From positions 62,001-126,000 of the forward strand of contig NZ_SDQD01000001.1 in NCBI RefSeq assembly GCF_004153685.1: a DNA stretch of 64,000 nucleotides. Direction: 5' to 3'. This document shows, piece by piece, positions 59,039 through 64,000 of the stretch. The translations under genes and the position numbers were made by a program. Within the stretch, counting starts at the first letter, position 1. Each line of letters starts with the position of its first letter. The notes under the pieces were generated by a model. The model did not search any database and was not told where the DNA came from. It saw only the letters and a list, made by a program, of their open reading frames with translations. The stretch comes from Pollutimonas harenae. Lineage in GTDB: Bacteria > Pseudomonadota > Gammaproteobacteria > Burkholderiales > Burkholderiaceae_B.

Positions 59039-59911
59039 ATGCGCATTGCAACTTATATAAAAGACCAGCAACACCACGTGGGCCTTGTAAGCGAAGACGG
59101 CCTGACAGTACAGGCACTGGACATCGACCCAGCGCTTGCCAAGCTAGGCGTACTTGGCCTGATAGAGGCTTATGGCGATTCATCCGGGCTGGCCGAATTG
59201 GGCCGCGGGTCGCCAACACCGCTGGATGCTGTCAAACTGCTCGCCCCCATTCCACACCCCCGCCGTAATATTTTCTGCGTCGGTCGCAATTACCATGCGC
59301 ACGCAAAAGAACTGTCGGGCTCTGTATTCAAGGGCAACAGCAATGATCCCGCCGCGTGGCCAATTGTGTTCACCAAAGTCCCTGAAACCGTTATCGCCCA
59401 TGGCAACGATGTCATGCTGCCCACAGGCATTACCGAACAAGTCGACTACGAAGCTGAACTGGCCATCGTGATCGGCAAAGGTGGCAAGAATATCAGCCAG
59501 GCCGATGCAATGAGCCATGTATGGGGCTACACCATCGTCAACGATGTCACCGCACGCGACGTCCAGATGCGGCACCAGCAATGGGACCTTGGCAAGTCAT
59601 TCGACACCTTTTGCCCCATGGGACCCAGTCTGGTCACCGCCGACGCATTCGATGCAGCGAACACACGGGTACGCTGCTGGGTCAATGACGAACTTCGGCA
59701 AGACGGCCAAACCCAGGATTTGATTTTTGATTTGCCTACCCTTATCGAAACCTGCTCACGCGGAATCACCCTTTACCCCGGCGACATTATCGCAACCGGT
59801 ACACCCGCTGGCGTGGGCATGGGCTTTACACCACCCCGCTATTTGAAATCCGGTGACCGCGTTCGAATCCAGATCGACGGCATTGGTACGCTTGAAAACG
59901 TTTTCCGCTAG
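59039..59911 (+). CDS. Fumarylacetoacetate hydrolase (FAH) family protein
   Basis: 290 residues: an N-terminal 60-residue domain then the FAH fold with FCVGRNYHAHAKEL, the metal-binding DYEAELAIVIGKGGK, GYTIVNDVTARDVQMRHQQWDLGKSFDTFCPMGP and a C-terminal IATGTPAGVGMGF. Family members hydrolyse, hydrate or decarboxylate beta-diketo or 2-oxo acids, for example fumarylpyruvate or acylpyruvates. First gene after the divergent GntR; a Bug receptor follows. Specific reaction unknown. Confidence 0.9.
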   Translation: MRIATYIKDQQHHVGLVSEDGLTVQALDIDPALAKLGVLGLIEAYGDSSGLAELGRGSPTPLDAVKLLAPIPHPRRNIFCVGRNYHAHAKELSGSVFKGNSNDPAAWPIVFTKVPETVIAHGNDVMLPTGITEQVDYEAELAIVIGKGGKNISQADAMSHVWGYTIVNDVTARDVQMRHQQWDLGKSFDTFCPMGPSLVTADAFDAANTRVRCWVNDELRQDGQTQDLIFDLPTLIETCSRGITLYPGDIIATGTPAGVGMGFTPPRYLKSGDRVRIQIDGIGTLENVFR

Positions 59912-59947
59912 TCGCTTCACACCTCGCATCGCATAAAAGCACAAAAC

Positions 59948-59970
59948 AAAGAGTCAATAACTGACTCTTT
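59948..59970 (+). terminator. Possible (bidirectional) terminator or attenuator hairpin
   Basis: AAAGAGTCA-ATAAC-TGACTCTTT, a perfect nine-base stem followed by ATTC and preceded by an A-rich run. Lies between the FAH and Bug genes, only 21 bases before the Bug start, so it may set the ratio of the two rather than end transcription. Confidence 0.4.
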
Positions 59971-59990
59971 ATTCATCGAAGGAGACATTA

Positions 59991-60959
59991 ATGAAAGCAT
60001 CAGGATTGAAGCTATTGGCCGCCGGGTTGACTATGCTGGCTTCCAGCACGGCTTGGGCCCAGTACCCCGAACGACCTATCACCATGATTGTTCCGTTTCC
60101 TCCCGGCGGCGTAACGGATACCGTCGCACGCCCCATCGCTGACGCACTGGGTAAAGAGCTGGGGCAGTCCGTAGTGGTTGAGAACAAGGCCGGCGCGGGC
60201 GGCGCCATTGGCACAGGCGCTGCCGCACACGCCAAACCTGACGGCTACACCATCATGCTGATGCTCTCGTCCATCTCCATCTTGCCGGAAGCCGACAAGA
60301 TACTGGGACGCAAAGCCGCATATGAAACCACCGATTTCAAGCCTATCGCGCGCATCACCGCAGACCCCACCGTTCTGGTAGTGCCGGCCAAATCACCCTG
60401 GAAAACAATAGACGAGTTTGTTGAAGCTGCGCGTGAGGCACCCGGCAAATTGAACTACGGCAGCTCCGGTATCTACGGCTCCATGCATGTACCCATGGCT
60501 ATGCTCGAGAAGAAGGCAGATATTCGCATGACACACGTTCCTTATACGGGTGCAGGCCCGGCGGTCGCGGCCTTGCTAAGCGGTCAGGTCGATGCCATCT
60601 CGACCGGCCCCTCCAGTATTCTTCAGCATATCAAGGCGGGCACCGTGCGTCCCCTGGCCCATTGGGGTGACAAGCCACTCAATACTCTGCCCGAAGTACC
60701 CAGCCTGTCTGAAGCAGGTTATGACGTCAAGTTTGTCCAATGGTCGGGCATTTTCGTCCCGAAAGACGTACCGGCCGAAGTGATCCAACGCTTGCGTGAG
60801 GCAGCCAAGAAAGTGGCCAATGATCCAGATATCCAGAAAAAAATCCTGGCTGCCGGCAGCCCCATCGACTACATGGACGCAGATGAATTCCAGACCTATT
60901 GGGACGCAGACGACGCAGTGTTGCGGCAAGCTGTGCAAGATATCGGGAAGCTGGAATAG
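59991..60959 (+). CDS. Bug/TctC-type periplasmic solute receptor 4
   Basis: 322 residues. Signal peptide to TAWAQ, then YPERPITMIVPFPPGGVTDTVARPIADAL, LGQSVVVENKAGAGGAIGTGAA and HAKPDGYTIMLM. Bug proteins of this close form bind aromatic or dicarboxylic acids. Downstream of the FAH hydrolase under the same GntR, so its ligand is probably the precursor of the FAH substrate. Confidence 0.92.
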   Translation: MKASGLKLLAAGLTMLASSTAWAQYPERPITMIVPFPPGGVTDTVARPIADALGKELGQSVVVENKAGAGGAIGTGAAAHAKPDGYTIMLMLSSISILPEADKILGRKAAYETTDFKPIARITADPTVLVVPAKSPWKTIDEFVEAAREAPGKLNYGSSGIYGSMHVPMAMLEKKADIRMTHVPYTGAGPAVAALLSGQVDAISTGPSSILQHIKAGTVRPLAHWGDKPLNTLPEVPSLSEAGYDVKFVQWSGIFVPKDVPAEVIQRLREAAKKVANDPDIQKKILAAGSPIDYMDADEFQTYWDADDAVLRQAVQDIGKLE

Positions 60960-61005
60960 CGCCACCATCGACTACTTCGTGTAGTCTGGCAGCAGAATAA
61001 ACTCT

Positions 61006-61043
61006 GATGTTAATTATACAGACTGGTATGTATAATTAACATC
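61006..61043. promoter_or_regulatory. Long perfect inverted repeat, TetR operator
   Basis: 15-base perfect arms GATGTTAATTATACA and TGTATAATTAACATC around GACTGGTA, 33 bases before the tetR start. One of the strongest dyads in the window; a clear candidate autoregulatory operator. Confidence 0.72.
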
Positions 61044-61075
61044 TCTTTTATCTGCTTTAGCGTAGGAGTGCCATC

Positions 61076-61684
61076 ATGGCGCGTCCAACTGGCTCCTTAT
61101 CATCCGCGCGTTTACGCATTCTGTCGTGCGCATCAGATCTGTTCTATCGCAAGGGCATCAATCACGTCGGCATCAACGAAATTATCGATGCCAGTGACGT
61201 GGCCAAGATGACGCTTTACCATCACTTCAAGTCCAAACACGACATCATCGCAGCAGTCCTGGATGCGCGCAGGGCGCAGCGGCTCGAAGGCATACAGGCT
61301 GCAATGGCCAGCGCCCGCACACCACGCCTCAAGGTCCTGGCGGCATTCGACTATCTAGCTAAGATCATCAACGATTCAAGTTTTCGCGGTTGTGCATTTA
61401 TCAATGCCACTGTTGAACTGGCCGAGCCAACACACCCTGCTGCCCTCATTTCCACGCAGCACAAACAACGAATGATCGACGAGTTCGAATATGTCGCCGC
61501 GCGGGCGGGATGGCCCAACCCCAGGCTCTTCGCTCTGCAGTGTCAGTTGCTGTGGGATGGCGCGACCGCCGCAGCGCAGATCAATTATGACCCTGCTCCG
61601 GTGCAGGCAGCTCGCCATGCCGTCGAAACACTTATCAGGGCGGCTCAATCCGAGCCCATGAAAATAAGGAGTACAGACGCATGA
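61076..61684 (+). CDS. TetR-family regulator of the MFS transporter
   Basis: 202 residues, HTH FYRKGINHVGINEIIDASDVAKMTLYHHFKSKHDII, with a TetR_C domain (RRAQRLEGIQAAMASARTP, RGCAFINATVELAEP) like those of AcrR/YxaF-like regulators. ATGA overlap with the downstream MFS gene shows that regulator and transporter are made together. Repression through the 38-bp inverted repeat is likely, released by the exported or imported compound. Confidence 0.9.
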   Translation: MARPTGSLSSARLRILSCASDLFYRKGINHVGINEIIDASDVAKMTLYHHFKSKHDIIAAVLDARRAQRLEGIQAAMASARTPRLKVLAAFDYLAKIINDSSFRGCAFINATVELAEPTHPAALISTQHKQRMIDEFEYVAARAGWPNPRLFALQCQLLWDGATAAAQINYDPAPVQAARHAVETLIRAAQSEPMKIRSTDA

Positions 61685-62832
61685 GGCCGGCCATTGTCGC
61701 CTTGGCCTTGTCAGGTGGTTCAGCAGTCTCCGTCGGCTTTGCCCGCTTTGGCTATGCGCTGATCCTGCCGGCCATGCAGGCTGATCTGCAGCTTAATTAC
61801 GCACAAGCTGGGTGGCTCAATACAGCGAACTCATTAGGTTATTTGCTAGGCGCCTTGCTCGTCATCTATTTTGTTGCAAGCCTGGGAAACCGACGACTAT
61901 TCATGTGGGGCATGGCGCTCACCACCCTGTCTTTGCTGGCCTGCGGCCTAACGCACAACTTCCTGTGGCTCAGCATATTTCGATTCCTGGCCGGCTTTGG
62001 CGGTGCAGGTACGTTTATCTGCGGTGGAGTGCTTGCCGGTGTAATCGGCACTCGTGCCATCGTGATTTTTTTCAGCGGTGGTGGCCTGGGAATGCTACTG
62101 ACGGGTGTGGCTTTGCCATGGATGTTCGAGCTACAAGGGGCTGTTGCATGGCCAATGGCCTGGCTGGCAATGGGTATCTTATGCATACCGCTTTCCATCG
62201 CGGCCATCAGGGCAGCCCACACTATCGCAGAGCCTTCTTCAACGCAGGCCAGCGCAAGTTGGCCATGGCGTCGGTGCATGCCTGTACTGATCTCGTACTT
62301 TATGTTCGGCCTGGGCTACATAGCCTACATGACCTTTATGGTGGCTTGGGTCAAGCATCACGCTGGCGATACCTCAAGGCTGGCTTCCACCACTTCCGTC
62401 ATGTGGGGGCTACTGGGAATCATGACACTGCTCGCACCACTAATCTGGGCACGCCTGTTCAACGGCCGGCAAGATGGCCGGCCCATGGGCATGGCGCTAT
62501 TTGTACTAACCACCGGAGCCGGCTTGCCTTTGATACTGCCAGACCTGGCGGGGATATGGCTTTCAGCAGCGCTTGTTGGCGCCAGCGTCTTCATGGTGCC
62601 CTCGGCGGTCACAGGCTTTGTCAAAAGCAATCTGGCCCGACCGGCCTGGGGCAACGCCATGGCCATAGCCACCAGCCTGTTCGCTATCGGCCAGACGATA
62701 GGGCCAGCCGCTTGTGGCTGGATCAGCGACATGGCCGGATCGCTGTCCTTTGGGCTGGCTATCTCGGCCATGATGCTGCTGCTGGCAGGCCTGCTGGCAT
62801 TGTTGCAGAAGCCTGTAGCCACGACTAGCTAA
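61681..62832 (+). CDS. YbfB/YjiJ-family MFS transporter
   Basis: 383 residues with about 11-12 TM helices. Begins with VGFARFGYALILPAMQADLQLNYAQAGWLNTANSLGYLLGAL, the signature of the YbfB/YjiJ family of MFS proteins, most of unknown substrate. Coupled to the TetR gene by an ATGA overlap. It could export a toxic intermediate or move an organic acid. Confidence 0.9.
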   Translation: MRPAIVALALSGGSAVSVGFARFGYALILPAMQADLQLNYAQAGWLNTANSLGYLLGALLVIYFVASLGNRRLFMWGMALTTLSLLACGLTHNFLWLSIFRFLAGFGGAGTFICGGVLAGVIGTRAIVIFFSGGGLGMLLTGVALPWMFELQGAVAWPMAWLAMGILCIPLSIAAIRAAHTIAEPSSTQASASWPWRRCMPVLISYFMFGLGYIAYMTFMVAWVKHHAGDTSRLASTTSVMWGLLGIMTLLAPLIWARLFNGRQDGRPMGMALFVLTTGAGLPLILPDLAGIWLSAALVGASVFMVPSAVTGFVKSNLARPAWGNAMAIATSLFAIGQTIGPAACGWISDMAGSLSFGLAISAMMLLLAGLLALLQKPVATTS

Positions 62833-62918
62833 GTCGGTATTTATGCCGTCTTTGCGCTAAGCTATTGCTATTCATCCATGATGTGTCGCAGTGCCCTTCC
62901 CTATATATCAGGAGCGCC

Positions 62919-63626
62919 ATGAACACCCCAAACGACTCGAAAGCATTCGAAGCCCTGGCGAACATCACCACGGCCACACTGACCACGGTCCTACTGAAAA
63001 AGGGCCTGCGCAATGTCTGGATTCGCGGCGCTTTTCCTATCGCGGCCGACAGCAAAAAACGAATCGTGGGACGCGCATTCACTGTACGTTTCATTCCCGC
63101 CCGCGAAGATCTGGCCACACCGGAATCATGGAGCTCTCCCAAGTCCACCCGTGCGGCCATCGAGCAAATGCCTGCTGGTTGCATCGCCGTTGTCGATGCA
63201 AATGGCGTAAAGGATGCTGGCTTCTGGGGCGATATTCTTTGTGCACGAATGTCCCAGCGTGGCGTGGCCGCACTGGTCAGTGACGGCGCAGTACGCGATC
63301 TGGCGGGGGTGCTGTCCACAGGACTGCCAGTATGGGCCAGCGGTGCCGCAGCGCCTCCCTCGGTTGCCGCGCTGACCTTCGTGGATTGGCAACAGCCTAT
63401 CGGCTGCGGCGGTGTCGCCATATTCCCAAACGACGTCATTGTTGCCGACCAGGACGGTGCGGTGGTCATTCCAGCAGGGCTATTGGCCGAAGTCGTCGAT
63501 CTCGCCCTGGAGCAAGAGCGCCTGGAAGGCTGGATCATGCAAGAAGTGGAAGGCGGCGCGTCATTGCCTGGCCTATACCCGCCTAATGCTGAAAACAAGG
63601 CGCGCTACGAAGCCACCAAAAAATAG
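62919..63626 (+). CDS. RraA-like/HMG-aldolase family protein (4-carboxy-4-hydroxy-2-oxoadipate aldolase type)
   Basis: 235 residues from the ATG at 62919, with AGGAG just upstream. TATLTTVLLKKGLRNVWIRG at the start, then VVDANGVKDAGFWGDILCARMSQRGVAALVSDGAVRDLAGV, which holds the Gly-rich and DGAVRD catalytic motif of RraA-type class II aldolases, and a C-terminal AIFPNDVIVADQDGAVVIP. Catabolic members cleave 4-carboxy-4-hydroxy-2-oxoadipate to pyruvate and oxaloacetate in aromatic acid breakdown. Since neighbours are catabolic, an aldolase is more likely than the RNase E inhibitor RraA. Confidence 0.82.
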   Translation: MNTPNDSKAFEALANITTATLTTVLLKKGLRNVWIRGAFPIAADSKKRIVGRAFTVRFIPAREDLATPESWSSPKSTRAAIEQMPAGCIAVVDANGVKDAGFWGDILCARMSQRGVAALVSDGAVRDLAGVLSTGLPVWASGAAAPPSVAALTFVDWQQPIGCGGVAIFPNDVIVADQDGAVVIPAGLLAEVVDLALEQERLEGWIMQEVEGGASLPGLYPPNAENKARYEATKK

Positions 63627-63682
63627 CCGCGCCTGGCCGCTAAATTCTGGCCCCGCCAGTGCGGACCGCTCCCGGCGCATAG

Positions 63683-63835
63683 CCCATCACACGCGACGAA
63701 CCCAGATCGCTGGCACTGGGCATATCTGTATCCATACAAGCTTTTTCTCAAGCACGTATCGAGCAGGAAGTCATCCCCAAGCTACGACATGTCTGGCAAA
63801 ATATTCGAAGGCTGATGCACTTAGGGGATATCTGA
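63683..63835 (+). pseudogene. C-terminal remnant of an IclR-like regulator gene
   Basis: An open stretch between TAG (63680) and TGA (63833) reads RSLALGISVSIQAFSQARIE, then QEVIPKLRHVWQNIRRLM. This resembles the last 40 residues of IclR regulators (AALSVSGP....RI...VIPLL...A..I). No start codon or upstream domain is present. Match is by eye and short. Confidence 0.38.
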
Positions 63836-64000
63836 ACTACGATGGAAACTGAAGCGATTGTCGACAGTCCGCATGCGGAGTGCATGATTGCAACCGAATG
63901 GATGCTGGCTGGCACCACCAGGAAAAATTGACGCGATGAAATAGCAGTACAGACCTACAACATGAAAACATTCACCCGCAGCGACGCGATCACGATCGGA
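63836..64000. other. Non-coding right edge with a palindrome and a possible gene start
   Basis: Holds TCCGCATGCGGA (63868-63879), a perfect 12-bp palindrome, and an ATG at 63962 (MKTFTRSDAITIG) open to the edge but without a ribosome site. Too short to name. Nothing else recognisable. Confidence 0.3.

Noticed and set aside
61812-62828. A 338-codon frame overlapping the MFS gene
   Set aside because: It is in another frame of the clearly recognisable YbfB-type transporter and has no family pattern.
62919-63626. RNase E inhibitor RraA
   Set aside because: About 235 residues and a catabolic setting fit the aldolase branch better than the roughly 160-residue regulator.
1-64000. Integrated phage, insertion sequences, tRNA genes or attachment sites
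   Set aside because: No transposase, integrase, tRNA cloverleaf or flanking direct repeats were found on reading both strands by eye.

Overview
The window looks like a chromosomal segment from a member of the Burkholderiales, most likely Alcaligenaceae (the Bordetella, Achromobacter and Pusillimonas group). This is inferred from four Bug/TctC-type periplasmic solute receptors, two DUF4148 proteins, the many LysR, GntR, IclR and TetR regulators of small catabolic clusters, and moderately GC-rich, densely packed coding sequence. I see no rRNA, tRNA, CRISPR array, insertion sequence or phage gene.

Left part (1-16 kb): a truncated imelysin gene and a Fur-type iron-uptake operon (PepSY membrane protein, 61-residue membrane protein, TonB-dependent siderophore receptor). 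An ECF41 sigma factor follows, paired with an AhpD-like protein behind a recognisable ECF41 promoter. Next are a Tat-exported class A beta-lactamase with a divergent LysR regulator, a phosphoesterase plus lipid-kinase pair, a pair of small multidrug resistance (SMR) transporters with a MarR regulator and shared operators, a GlxA-type regulator opposite a membrane-anchored DJ-1/PfpI protein, an SRPBCC protein, two homologous TetR regulators, and a tandem duplication of a DUF4148 gene.

Middle (16-36 kb): a sulfur operon (rhodanese, YeeE-type transporter, tiny membrane protein), a LivK-type receptor with an alpha/beta hydrolase, D-aminoacyl-tRNA deacylase, and a LysR/TauD-dioxygenase/Bug cluster. 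A decayed stretch holds a truncated HdeD gene and a DUF4136 remnant. Then come an IclR-controlled amino-acid ABC transporter with formimidoylglutamase (probable histidine or formimidoyl-glutamate use), a LysR pseudogene broken by a 14-bp tandem duplication, and a Bug/GntR pair next to an oppositely oriented operon encoding an aconitase-type hydratase (two subunits) and a C-C lyase. The Bug gene and the hydratase operon share a 20-bp promoter element with one mismatch, which ties them into one regulon.

Right part (36-64 kb): a YchJ protein, a LytS/LytTR two-component pair next to a 2.2-kilo-residue glycine-rich autotransporter, a CHRD protein and an SLC13-type permease. A ZnuD-like TonB receptor with a His-rich loop is divergent from a His-rich periplasmic protein and a Tat-exported cupredoxin across a perfect 20-bp Zur-like palindrome. 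The end is catabolic: a CoA-dependent carboxylate pathway (enoyl-CoA hydratase, NDP-forming acyl-CoA ligase, Bug receptor, two acyl-CoA dehydrogenases), a GntR/FAH-hydrolase/Bug unit, a TetR/MFS/RraA-type unit, and an IclR-like remnant. Several gene remnants sit in the gaps between clusters, which suggests that catabolic modules are gained and lost here.
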